Under the pieces are notes generated by a model. The model worked only from the letters and a program-made list of their open reading frames with translations. It did not search any database and was not told where the DNA came from. From NCBI GenBank assembly GCA_002436205.1, contig DJKT01000060.1, positions 1-38,966 on the forward strand: 38,966 nucleotides of DNA. Direction: 5' to 3'. How positions within the stretch are numbered: the stretch's first letter is position 1; each line of letters begins with the position of its first letter. The DNA comes from Candidatus Peribacter sp. UBA6535 (GTDB lineage Bacteria > Patescibacteriota > Gracilibacteria > Peribacterales > Peribacteraceae). The translations under genes were made by a program, and so were the position numbers. Positions 32,071 to 38,966 of the stretch are shown here, piece after piece.

Positions 32071-32127
32071 AAAACATCTGTTTTGTCGCAAAATTTACAT
32101 TCTTCGTAGCAAAACATCTGTTACACT
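32071..32127 (+). promoter_or_regulatory. galU promoter with 12-bp direct repeat
   Basis: AAAACATCTGTT occurs at 32071-32082 and again at 32111-32122, 40 bp apart (about four helical turns). The second copy touches the extended -10 TGTTACACT (32119-32127), which ends ten bases before ATG 32138. The -35 region is poor, so an activator bound to the repeats is plausible. Confidence 0.45.
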
Positions 32128-32137
32128 TTCCCGGCAT

Positions 32138-33022
32138 ATGGCTATTACACAAGCAATTTTACCGGTCGCAGGCCTTGGAACCCGCTTTCTGCCTTGGACA
32201 AAAGTCGTTCCAAAAGAAATGTTGCCCATTGGAAACCAGCCAATCATCGCCAAAATTGTTGATGAATGTATGGATGCGGGGATCAAAGATATCTGTTTTG
32301 TAATCTCGAAAGGTAAGGAGTCTATCCCCGAATACTTCTATGAACACCCTGAGCTAGAGGCGCAGTTACAGAAACGTGGAAAGCTTGAGCAACTTGAACA
32401 TCTGCAAAAATATGCAGATGCAGATTTTCATGTGGTGTACCAAGATGAACATCTGGGAGATGGTCATGCTATTTTGCAAGCAGCAGACTGGGTACATAGC
32501 GACGCCGTTGCTGTGCTCTTTGGTGATGATTTTTTTACCGGAGGAAAGAGTGGGCTGCAACAGTTGATAGATGCGTATGAGAAACTTTCGAAAGAGGAGC
32601 GTGGTGCAGTAGCTGCTTTGGAAGCTATCGATCCACAGCTTTCCAATCGCTATGGAATCGTTGACCCCGAAAGTGATCACGATGCTATCCAGGGATTGGT
32701 TTCTGTAAAAGGTCTTGTCGAAAAACCGGAAACAAAAGATGCGCCGAGTAATTTGGGTATTGTGGGACGGTACATCATTCCAAAATCAACTATTGATAGG
32801 TTGCCTAGTATTGGAGCAAGTCACGGTGGAGAGATTCGATTGATTGATGCACTCATAGAACAAATCGGCACCATTCCAATTTATGGATTGCAGTGTAAAG
32901 GTACAAGACTCGATACCGGTACTCCGGAAGGATACGCTAAAGCCGTACAGATACTTACTGCGCAGAACGATCAGTCGTCATCGTCGTCATCATCGTCGTC
33001 ATCGAAGAACCGATCAAAATAG
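32138..33022 (+). CDS. galU: UTP-glucose-1-phosphate uridylyltransferase
   Basis: A protein of 294 residues making UDP-glucose from UTP and glucose-1-phosphate. The nucleotidyltransferase motif AILPVAGLGTRFLPWTK and VPKEMLPIGNQPI lie at the N-terminus, with FGDDFF for metal binding, GLVEKP, and GEIRLIDA further on. The frame open from 32063 gives 25 extra residues unlike the family, so 32138 is used. The last 14 residues are SSSSSSSSSS followed by KNRSK, encoded by TCR repeats that on the other strand code for the poly-Asp end of the convergent gene; 52 bp overlap. The Ser tail is not part of the enzyme family. Confidence 0.92.
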   Translation: MAITQAILPVAGLGTRFLPWTKVVPKEMLPIGNQPIIAKIVDECMDAGIKDICFVISKGKESIPEYFYEHPELEAQLQKRGKLEQLEHLQKYADADFHVVYQDEHLGDGHAILQAADWVHSDAVAVLFGDDFFTGGKSGLQQLIDAYEKLSKEERGAVAALEAIDPQLSNRYGIVDPESDHDAIQGLVSVKGLVEKPETKDAPSNLGIVGRYIIPKSTIDRLPSIGASHGGEIRLIDALIEQIGTIPIYGLQCKGTRLDTGTPEGYAKAVQILTAQNDQSSSSSSSSSSKNRSK

Positions 33023-33468
33023 TCGTCGTCATCATAGAAGTCGTCATAGTCATCGTCGTCACAATCGTCGTCGTAGAAATCACAATCGTCTAGTGGCCTC
33101 CAATTGTAATAATCATCATCGTCGTCATAACGATTACTGTATCGTCGTTCATTGCGAAGATAGTTCCTATCGTACGTGGGGACATACGGGAAATTATTTT
33201 GACGGACATTACTCGGATCGTAGTACTGCTCGATCATGCATTCACCTTGCGCATTTCTATACAGACATCGGTAATCATTTCTTGAAGACCGATAATCTAT
33301 CGATGGAGGCTGATAATAGTTTGGTTGCGAATACCGAAACTGATAGTTATACGGCTGCAGGCTAAACTGCGTATAGCGTACATGATCAAAAAAAGTTGCA
33401 GCTTCTACTGTGTGCGCAGAAGCGAAGATGGCAAGCAGAGCCGTGACCAAAATAATACGCATACGCAT
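32971..33468 (-). CDS. Exported Asp/Tyr-rich acidic protein
   Basis: A protein of 165 residues of unknown family. The signal peptide MRMRIILVTALLAIFASAHT is followed by a Tyr/Asn/Gln-rich region (YQFRYSQPNYYQPP), one possible disulfide pair (CLYRNAQGEC), and a strongly acidic C-terminus ending in ten Asp. Polyacidic tails bind cations or basic surfaces; that role is inferred. The tail comes from GAY trinucleotide repeats and overlaps galU by 52 bp in the opposite direction. TTACCT ends five bases before the ATG with TTGTCT 18 bp upstream. Confidence 0.75.
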   Translation of the reverse strand: MRMRIILVTALLAIFASAHTVEAATFFDHVRYTQFSLQPYNYQFRYSQPNYYQPPSIDYRSSRNDYRCLYRNAQGECMIEQYYDPSNVRQNNFPYVPTYDRNYLRNERRYSNRYDDDDDYYNWRPLDDCDFYDDDCDDDDYDDFYDDDDYFDRFFDDDDDDDDDD

Positions 33469-33533
33469 AGGAGAGGTAACGTATCACGCAATGAGAAAGA
33501 CAATCAAGATTTACACCTGATTCTTGTTACATA

Positions 33534-33953
33534 TTAGAAACACCGGTACCCAAAAGGTACACCGTGTGTTCCTCCCAATCTTGCGTAGGAGAAGTTGCTG
33601 CAGTAGGTATCAGGACTTAAGGCATGTGCCTGAATAGGATCCTGGTATCCGCGCCATCCTGCGTAACGGGTATTAATGTTCCGTGTAACACCTCCCTTGC
33701 GATAGAAGGGGTGTAGAGCGCTTCTATTGGCGTAAATAGGGTGGTAGTAGTCTGGGTTGTCGAATCGGAAGTATCCATACCTCTTGGCATCCTCTGCTAA
33801 ACGCTTTCTGCGATTTTCAGCTTGTGTGCGTAATTCATAGGGATGCTCACCGTAGCGGACATCAGAAATAAATCCATTATAAGCCGCGGCGCTTGGAATA
33901 ACTGCTGTAAAACCGAGAATGGCTGCAAAAAGCAGGGGAGTAGTGTTTTTCAT
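33534..33953 (-). CDS. Small exported aromatic-rich protein
   Basis: A protein of 139 residues with a signal peptide (KNTTPLLFAAILGFTAVIPSAAA). The mature part is rich in Tyr, Arg and Gly (RYGYFRFDNPDYYHPIYANR, RYAGWRGYQD) and has two Cys (DTYCSNF, GYRCF) that could form one disulfide. No family is recognised. The promoter TTGACT-16-TAGTAT ends eight bases before the ATG. It lies between two other small exported proteins. Confidence 0.75.
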   Translation of the reverse strand: MKNTTPLLFAAILGFTAVIPSAAAYNGFISDVRYGEHPYELRTQAENRRKRLAEDAKRYGYFRFDNPDYYHPIYANRSALHPFYRKGGVTRNINTRYAGWRGYQDPIQAHALSPDTYCSNFSYARLGGTHGVPFGYRCF

Positions 33954-33961
33954 AGCGTTCT

Positions 33962-33989
33962 ATACTACTATATTTTAGGGGGTAGTCAA
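33962..33989 (-). promoter_or_regulatory. Promoter of the aromatic-rich exported protein gene
   Basis: TTGACT (33989-33984), 16 bp, TAGTAT (33967-33962), then eight bases to ATG 33953. This predicts a nearly leaderless mRNA. Confidence 0.6.
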
Positions 33990-34076
33990 GTATTATTCCA
34001 AGTGAATGTGATGCAGATTTCCTTTTCAATTTCTCAATTCAACGAATCACGAGTACACTATTGCTTACCTTCCCTC

Positions 34077-34682
34077 ATGAATCGCAAATTACTCTTCGCC
34101 GGCGCGGCAGTATTCTCTCTGTTTCTTTCTTTTGCAATAGTAGATTCAGCACAAGCAGCTGCAGGACTAGACCCTAATGCTATACGACGCATGCACCAGC
34201 GAAACTTCCGCAGACCTGTGGGAGAAATGGAGCGCTACCGCCGCAATAAGAGATCTTTGGAGCGGCGCAATATTGATCAGTTTACTGCACCAGTAGAAGG
34301 GGAAAGTTCCTTTGAAAGACGAGAGGATTATCTGCGCGCAACGCAACGCAGACGTATTCAAGAAGACCTGGATGCAAGACAGTACGATGGAGAACGCCGC
34401 ACCACTCCGCACTTCTGGGATAGAGAAAACAGATCCGGATCTACAACCATCCGTCGTATCGGAGAAGCACAACGGGGAGGTGGTATTCGTTTGCGACGCG
34501 GAACTGCATCGCTTCGGCAACTGCGTGGACTGACATCCGATGAAAAAACTGAACGTATTCGCCAGTATCGTGAGGAGGTGAGGGCAGCAGAAACCGCTCG
34601 ATACAACTTTACCTCGAGTGACTGTTCGAGTCTTAGTGGAAGAAGGCAGGCACAATGCCTGTATCGACAGAGGCGGAATTAA
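34077..34682 (+). CDS. Exported Arg-rich basic protein
   Basis: A protein of 201 residues. The signal peptide NRKLLFAGAAVFSLFLSFAI ends near AQAAAG. The mature part is dominated by Arg and Glu (RRMHQRNFRRPVGEMERYRR, RRNKRSLERR) and is probably long helices; two Cys near the end (DCSSLSGRRQAQC) may pair. No family is recognised. Its strong positive charge contrasts with the acidic exported protein 600 bp upstream. The start ATG lies six bases after TTACCT; the longer frame from 33843 is rejected. The stop overlaps the uvrB stop region by 4 bp. Confidence 0.75.
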   Translation: MNRKLLFAGAAVFSLFLSFAIVDSAQAAAGLDPNAIRRMHQRNFRRPVGEMERYRRNKRSLERRNIDQFTAPVEGESSFERREDYLRATQRRRIQEDLDARQYDGERRTTPHFWDRENRSGSTTIRRIGEAQRGGGIRLRRGTASLRQLRGLTSDEKTERIRQYREEVRAAETARYNFTSSDCSSLSGRRQAQCLYRQRRN

Positions 34683-36661
34683 AGCTCCTTCTTCAGCATA
34701 TCTATCTCATCGCGTAAGTCTGCAGCCCTCTCAAACTCGTAGTTACGAGCAGCCAACGCCATTTGGTTCTCCATCTCTTCGATAAGGCGCTTTTTCTCGT
34801 CTTTGGGGATCTTGGTATGATCACGCTTGGGTCGACGCAGCTCCAAGGCTTTTTCACCCTCTGCGAAGTCGTGCACGGCTTTGATAATCGTCTGCGGCGT
34901 GATGCCGTGTTTTTTGTTGTATGCCTCCTGAATTTCTCTGCGACGGTTGGTCTCATCCAGCGCCTGCTTTATCGCGTCAGTTTCTTTATCGGCATAAAGC
35001 GTGACATGTCCGTTGACGTTTCTTGCTGCACGACCGATGGTTTGGATGAGTGCATCGCGTGAGCGAAGGAACCCTTGCTTATCGGCATCGAGAATGGCGA
35101 TAAAGCTGACCTCCGGAAGGTCGAGTCCTTCTCGCAGCAAGTTGATTCCGACGATGATATCAATCTCTCCCATGCGCAGTAGCCTGAGGATCTCTATACG
35201 TTCAAATGTTTCGATATCACTGTGTAAGTAGCGCACGTTGTAACCTTGATCACGCAGGTATTCATCCAGTTGTTCTGCGGACTTTTTGGTGAGTGTCGTA
35301 AGGAGTACGCGCTCTCTGCGTTCGATGGTCTCGTTTAATTCTTTGGTAATGTCATCAATCTGGTTCTTGGTGGGCTTTACGGTTACGACCGGATCTAAGA
35401 GTCCTGTTGGACGAATAATCTGCTCTGCGATGTTCTTTTTTTCTGTGTGTTTGTACTCATATTTTCCGGGTGTTGCTGATGTATAAATACGCTGATGTGT
35501 ACGCTCTTCAAACTCATCAAACTTTAAGGGGCGGTTGTCGTGTGCACTGGGGAGACGGAACCCGTACTCGATGAGCGTTTGTTTGCGAGAGCGATTTCCT
35601 TCGTACATTCCTCCAACCTGTGGCACAGAGATGTGTGACTCGTCAATAAACATGAGGAAATCATCAGGGAAGTAGTCGAGCAGTGTGCTGGGTGGAAGAT
35701 CAGGCTTATCGTTGTTATTGAGGTACCGCATGTAGTTCTCGATTCCAGTGCAGTAACCGGTTTCGAGTAGCATTTCGATATCGTACTCCGTACGTGTTCT
35801 GATGCGCTCTGCCTTGGCAATCTCCCCTGCATCACTCAGTTGCTTTTCGCGGATATCAAGATCGCGCTTGATGGCCTCTATTGCTTGATCGATTTTTTCT
35901 TTTGTCGTTACGTTGTGCGCTGCAGGGAAGACGATGATTTCCTGCAAATCAGTGATGAGTTCACCGGTAAAACTATCGACTTCCTGGATAGTTTCGATTT
36001 CATCGAATGGTATTTCAACGCGGAACACCGTGTCGCCTCCCGGTGGGAAAATTTCTACGGTGTCACCAAGGACATGAAACTGTGACTGGCGGAACTCAAT
36101 GCCACTACGTGTGTACTGAATGTCCGTAAGTTGTCTGAGAAATTTGTCGCGTTGAATCTGCTGGCCACGCTCAAGTTTGATAGCGAGTGCTTCGTAATCT
36201 GCCACATTACCCAAGCCATAAATACAGCTTACTGATGCGACAATGATCACATCCTTTCTGCTAAGAAGATTGTGCGTTGCTGCGTGACGGTACTTATTGA
36301 TCTCATCGTTAATGGACGCGTCTTTCTCGATGTAGGTATCTGTCGACGGCATGTATGCCTCCGGTTGGTAGTAGTCGTAGTAGGAGACGAAGTAACTAAC
36401 GGCGTTATCCGGGAAGAACGCCTGAAACTCCGAGCAAAGCTGTGCCGCAAGCGTCTTGTTGTGCGCGAGAACTATAGTCGGCCGCTGCAACTCCTGGATG
36501 ATATTTGCCACGGTAAAGGTCTTTCCTGTTCCGGTTGCTCCGAGGAGAATCTGATGCTGCTCCCCTGCTTTGATGGTTTTGAGTAACTTCGCTATGGCCT
36601 CCGGTTGGTCACCGGTGGGCTTAAAATCGCTTACGAGCCGAAATGGAATATCTTTTGGCAT
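34679..36661 (-). CDS. uvrB: Excinuclease ABC subunit B
   Basis: A protein of 660 residues, the damage-verifying helicase of nucleotide excision repair. Walker A GATGTGKT lies at residues 41-48, the beta-hairpin YYDYYQPEAYMP near residue 92, and helicase motifs include DESHISVPQ, TATPG, LRDQGYNVRYLHS and GRAARN. The C-terminal UVR domain (ENQMALAARNYEFERAADLRDEI), which contacts UvrC, is intact. The start is standard and follows a promoter whose -10 ends eight bases before the ATG. It is divergent from serS. Confidence 0.96.
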   Translation of the reverse strand: MPKDIPFRLVSDFKPTGDQPEAIAKLLKTIKAGEQHQILLGATGTGKTFTVANIIQELQRPTIVLAHNKTLAAQLCSEFQAFFPDNAVSYFVSYYDYYQPEAYMPSTDTYIEKDASINDEINKYRHAATHNLLSRKDVIIVASVSCIYGLGNVADYEALAIKLERGQQIQRDKFLRQLTDIQYTRSGIEFRQSQFHVLGDTVEIFPPGGDTVFRVEIPFDEIETIQEVDSFTGELITDLQEIIVFPAAHNVTTKEKIDQAIEAIKRDLDIREKQLSDAGEIAKAERIRTRTEYDIEMLLETGYCTGIENYMRYLNNNDKPDLPPSTLLDYFPDDFLMFIDESHISVPQVGGMYEGNRSRKQTLIEYGFRLPSAHDNRPLKFDEFEERTHQRIYTSATPGKYEYKHTEKKNIAEQIIRPTGLLDPVVTVKPTKNQIDDITKELNETIERRERVLLTTLTKKSAEQLDEYLRDQGYNVRYLHSDIETFERIEILRLLRMGEIDIIVGINLLREGLDLPEVSFIAILDADKQGFLRSRDALIQTIGRAARNVNGHVTLYADKETDAIKQALDETNRRREIQEAYNKKHGITPQTIIKAVHDFAEGEKALELRRPKRDHTKIPKDEKKRLIEEMENQMALAARNYEFERAADLRDEIDMLKKEL

Positions 36662-36669
36662 GTCCGTCT

Positions 36670-36697
36670 ATTGTACGCCTTAGAAGGTACTGACCAA
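36670..36697 (-). promoter_or_regulatory. uvrB promoter
   Basis: TTGGTC (36697-36692), 16 bp, TACAAT (36675-36670), ending eight bases before ATG 36661. No LexA-type palindrome is seen. Confidence 0.6.
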
Positions 36698-36738
36698 ATG
36701 GTTCCTCGGGAAAATGTGGAAATTTACTGTAGTCCCGC

Positions 36739-36744
36739 TACTCT
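36739..36744 (+). promoter_or_regulatory. -10 element of serS
   Basis: TACTCT ends seven bases before ATG 36752, and the surrounding GCTACT-CT-AGTAGC is a small palindrome. The -35 is weak. No T-box leader is present. Confidence 0.4.
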
Positions 36745-36751
36745 AGTAGCA

Positions 36752-38050
36752 ATGATTGACCTCAATGATCTTCGGGAAAATCCCAAAGCCTATAAAAAGG
36801 CAGCGAAGGATAAGAATCTCACGATTGATTTCGATGCATTCTTGAAACTGGATGATAAACGAAAAGAGTTGATCCCTGCAGTAGAAGATAAGCGTGCGAA
36901 GCAAAATGAGGCAAGTAAGCAGATTCCAAACTTGAAGGGTAAAGAAAAAGAAGAGCTCCTTAGTGAGATGAAAGTTCTCAGTGCAGACTTGAAGAAAGCA
37001 GAGGGTGCGCTGAAAGAAATTGAAGTGGAATGGAAGAGTATGCAGCTGATGATGCCCTCTATTCCTCTCGACCGAGTTCCCATTGGACCAGACGAGAAGT
37101 CCAATACCGAAGAAAGTACATGGGGAGATATGCCAACGTTCGATTTTAAGCCGAAAGATCACGTAGAACTCGGCGAGAGCTTGGACATCATCGATCTTCC
37201 GCGCGCTGCAAATGTATCCGGATCACGCAGTTACTTTTTGAAAGGTGATGGTGCAAGATTGCAACAAGCGGTTATGCGATACACAGCAGACCACTTACAC
37301 GCGAAGGGGTGGACACTCTTTTGTCCACCACTCATGGCAACGTATGAGTGCTTTGAAGGAACGGGGTTTTTCCCCGGTGCGGATGAAAATCAAATTTATG
37401 TTGTTGGAGGAAAGAATGAGAAAAGTGGAGAAATGGAAAGTGATGACCTTCACTTAATTGGAACATCGGAGGTAACGGTGTGTAGTTATCACAAGGGAGA
37501 GATTTTGAAAGAAAAAGAGCTCCCCAAAAGGTACGCAGGGTACAGCGCATGTTTCCGACGAGAGGCCGGTACATATGGTAAAGATACAAAGGGGCTGTAT
37601 CGTGTACACCAGTTTGAAAAAGTAGAACAGGTAGTGCTATGCAGGGCAGACCAAGATGAGGCGCTTAAGATTTTTGAGGAAATGCGCACCAATGCAGAAG
37701 AAGTACTGCAGTCTCTCAATCTGCCCTATCGAGTGATGAATCTCTCCACTGGAGATAGTGGGAAAAGTAAGGTGTTCCAACAGGATATCGAAACGTGGAT
37801 GCCGAGTCGCGACAGTTACGGTGAAACACACTCATGTAGCTACCTTGGAGACTTCCAAGCAAGGAGACTCAATATCCGCTACGACGATGGAGCGGTGAAA
37901 AAGTTCTGCCACACGCTCAATAACACCTGTATTGCCTCCCCGAGGATCTTGATTCCGATACTGGAACAGTACCAGAATGCCGATGGAACAATTACGGTTC
38001 CTGAGGTACTAAGGCCCTATATGGGTGGTCAGGAGAAGATCGGGGGATAG
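36752..38050 (+). CDS. serS: Seryl-tRNA synthetase
   Basis: A class II aminoacyl-tRNA synthetase of 432 residues. The N-terminal coiled-coil tRNA-binding arm (about residues 25-105, alternating K/E) precedes the catalytic core, with motif 2 FRREAGTYGKDTKGLYRVHQFEKVE split over residues 269-293 and motif 3 DFQARRLNIRY with its invariant Arg. ATG 36752 (MIDLNDLRENP) is the usual start; the frame is open upstream to 36605, but those residues overlap uvrB and do not fit the family. Confidence 0.95.
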   Translation: MIDLNDLRENPKAYKKAAKDKNLTIDFDAFLKLDDKRKELIPAVEDKRAKQNEASKQIPNLKGKEKEELLSEMKVLSADLKKAEGALKEIEVEWKSMQLMMPSIPLDRVPIGPDEKSNTEESTWGDMPTFDFKPKDHVELGESLDIIDLPRAANVSGSRSYFLKGDGARLQQAVMRYTADHLHAKGWTLFCPPLMATYECFEGTGFFPGADENQIYVVGGKNEKSGEMESDDLHLIGTSEVTVCSYHKGEILKEKELPKRYAGYSACFRREAGTYGKDTKGLYRVHQFEKVEQVVLCRADQDEALKIFEEMRTNAEEVLQSLNLPYRVMNLSTGDSGKSKVFQQDIETWMPSRDSYGETHSCSYLGDFQARRLNIRYDDGAVKKFCHTLNNTCIASPRILIPILEQYQNADGTITVPEVLRPYMGGQEKIGG

Positions 38051-38054
38051 GGAT

Positions 38055-38070
38055 TGGCTTACATAAGCCA
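38055..38070. repeat. TGGCTTA-CA-TAAGCCA palindrome
   Basis: A perfect 16-bp palindrome lies four bases after the serS stop. It could be a weak terminator stem or an operator for the next gene, and resembles the palindrome upstream of hup. Confidence 0.35.
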
Positions 38071-38101
38071 CTTCTTGACTCTTCAAGGGAATCTGTTTCT
38101 A

Positions 38102-38110
38102 TGCTATAAT
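38102..38110 (+). promoter_or_regulatory. Extended -10 for the acidic protein gene
   Basis: TGCTATAAT is a consensus extended -10 and ends ten bases before ATG 38121. It would drive the pair formed by the acidic protein and the receiver-domain gene. Confidence 0.6.
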
Positions 38111-38120
38111 GTTCTGATAC

Positions 38121-38561
38121 ATGCACACAAACCCTCCTATGTTTCTCCTCCTTGCAGGATCCACCGAAATGGCCCGGGCACTCATCGTTGATGAGTTCCT
38201 AGGGAGTCATGACGACTGGCGGCACTTAGCCCTTGAGGATATTCAAGATCAAGACATGGATGAGATGACTGAAGACATGGATGACGATGATGTTTTTGGC
38301 TTCCAGATAGCATTTATGACTATGGTTGCCTGTGAATGTGCAAAAGAAGCTCGAATGTCCGGCCATCGTATTATCATTACCTGCCCGGAAAGTGAGATGC
38401 TTGAGGGGGTATATCACGAGATTGATGAGCCAATTATCAGCGTATATCTGGGTACAGAGGAAGAAGCTGACGGGTTTGATCATGTAATCAATAGCAGCGA
38501 GAAATCTATGGTTGAGGTATGCACATTCCTCAATGAGATTATTCAGGCTACTCCTGCGTAG
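38121..38561 (+). CDS. Acidic protein of unknown function
   Basis: A protein of 146 residues, strongly acidic (DIQDQDMDEMTEDMDDDDVFG). No family is recognised. The start FLLLAGSTEMARALIVDEFL has the hydrophobic strand-loop-helix order of a P-loop kinase but lacks the GKT/S motif, and later RIIITCPESEML and ISVYLGTEEEAD could be further beta strands of such a fold. A degenerate kinase-like fold is therefore possible but unproven. Three bases separate it from the receiver-domain gene, so the two are probably one operon and may work together. Confidence 0.65.
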   Translation: MHTNPPMFLLLAGSTEMARALIVDEFLGSHDDWRHLALEDIQDQDMDEMTEDMDDDDVFGFQIAFMTMVACECAKEARMSGHRIIITCPESEMLEGVYHEIDEPIISVYLGTEEEADGFDHVINSSEKSMVEVCTFLNEIIQATPA

Positions 38562-38564
38562 AGC

Positions 38565-38966
38565 ATGAAAACATTCCTCATAGCAGATGACAGCGATGCC
38601 AAGGGGGCGTGGCTTGAAGCTATGGTAGAAAAATCTGGCATAGCCCAGAAGGTCGTTCGGGTAGGTACGACAGACGAAGCTAAGGAATTGATCGATACTG
38701 AGAGGCCTGAGGGTGCATTTATCGACTACGAAATGCCCTCAGAAAACGGTCCTGCTGTTATCGCCTATCTTAGAGAAAGCGTTCCTTCTGCAAAGATTGC
38801 TATGGTGAGCTCTAGTAATTCTGGGGAGTATCAAGCAGATGCATCTGAAGCTGGATCTGATACCTATATTTGCACCTCGTTTGATGAGGAAACTGTAGTA
38901 GAGACTGTGTCAGAATTGCTTGAGGAGTGGAAAATAGGGTCTGACCCGTCTTCAACTCTGAAACGC
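38565..38966 (+). CDS. Response-regulator receiver domain, atypical (cut by window end)
   Basis: The frame is open for 134 residues to the window edge, so the C-terminus is not seen. It has the REC fold order: acidic pair Asp8-Asp9 (FLIADDSDA), phospho-acceptor Asp54 in AFIDYEMP, and Ser in AMVSSSNS for the switch position. Where receivers carry the invariant Lys-Pro (xxKPF) this one has ICTSFDEE, so the Lys is missing. It may signal without normal phosphorylation or be stuck in one state. A stand-alone receiver or one joined to an output domain past the edge is equally possible. It follows the acidic protein gene by three bases. Confidence 0.7.
   Translation, partial: MKTFLIADDSDAKGAWLEAMVEKSGIAQKVVRVGTTDEAKELIDTERPEGAFIDYEMPSENGPAVIAYLRESVPSAKIAMVSSSNSGEYQADASEAGSDTYICTSFDEETVVETVSELLEEWKIGSDPSSTLKR

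Noticed and set aside
33021..33365. Plus-strand His/Arg-rich ORF (32883-33365)
   Set aside because: It is the antisense of the Asp/Tyr-rich exported protein, which has a signal peptide and promoter, and of galU.
1..38966. TGA recoded as Gly (Gracilibacteria/Absconditabacteria code)
   Set aside because: Several genes end naturally at TGA (khpB, the laccase-domain gene, the symporter) and no conserved domain contains an in-frame TGA.

Overview
The window reads as chromosomal DNA from a Candidate Phyla Radiation (Patescibacteria) bacterium, most like the Peregrinibacteria/Peribacteria type; this placement is inference. It rests on very large Cys-rich surface proteins built from DUF4215 repeats (CGDG..GEECDDGN) and H-x2-C-x4-C repeats joined by poly-Ser linkers, a 550-residue zinc-ribbon protein of the kind often labelled 'caib/baif' in CPR genomes, compact gene packing with convergent 3' overlaps, and almost no Shine-Dalgarno sequences. 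TGA is used as a normal stop, so the recoded Gracilibacteria/Absconditabacteria are unlikely.

Layout. 1-4.1 kb: two minus-strand Cys-rich surface proteins that share a promoter block. 4.1-8.7 kb: NAD(P)HX dehydratase, YfiH/laccase-domain protein, a gene-free stretch that may encode a structured RNA, dGTPase-like HD protein, zinc-ribbon protein. 8.7-13.4 kb: M23 peptidase, tRNA-Trp(CCA), and a third giant DUF4215 protein. 13.4-16.2 kb: ABC exporter and Fic protein with a probable operator. 16.2-16.7 kb: a 417-bp structured element with 14-bp terminal inverted repeats. 16.7-22.6 kb: topoisomerase I, HU, KhpB/Jag, a DUF559 nuclease cassette bounded by a 19-bp duplication, a small exported protein, DnaJ. 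22.7-26.3 kb: thrombospondin-type-3 protein, a membrane-anchored protein, RecJ, an XRE regulator. 26.4-31.0 kb: UppP, a sodium:solute symporter, TPM and LemA proteins, DUF368. 31.1-34.7 kb: Hsp20, a lysine-tailed protein, GalU, three small exported proteins. 34.7-39.0 kb: UvrB, SerRS, an unknown acidic protein and a truncated receiver domain.

How it works together. The envelope theme is strong: surface proteins, two possible C-terminal sorting/anchor signals, an M23 hydrolase, UppP and DUF368 (undecaprenyl-phosphate supply), and GalU (UDP-glucose). The rest is informational housekeeping.

The most interesting signals lie between genes: (i) about twenty genes have a -10-like hexamer ending only 5-11 nt before the start codon, which predicts leaderless mRNAs; (ii) four intergenic loci hold different period-7 repeats, mostly as facing arms; (iii) a DUF559 ORF sits inside hairpin inverted repeats flanked by a 19-bp direct repeat; (iv) a 417-bp TIR-bounded element; (v) one promoter block at identical spacing ahead of two surface-protein genes. 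All motif comparisons were made by eye; no alignment or folding was run.
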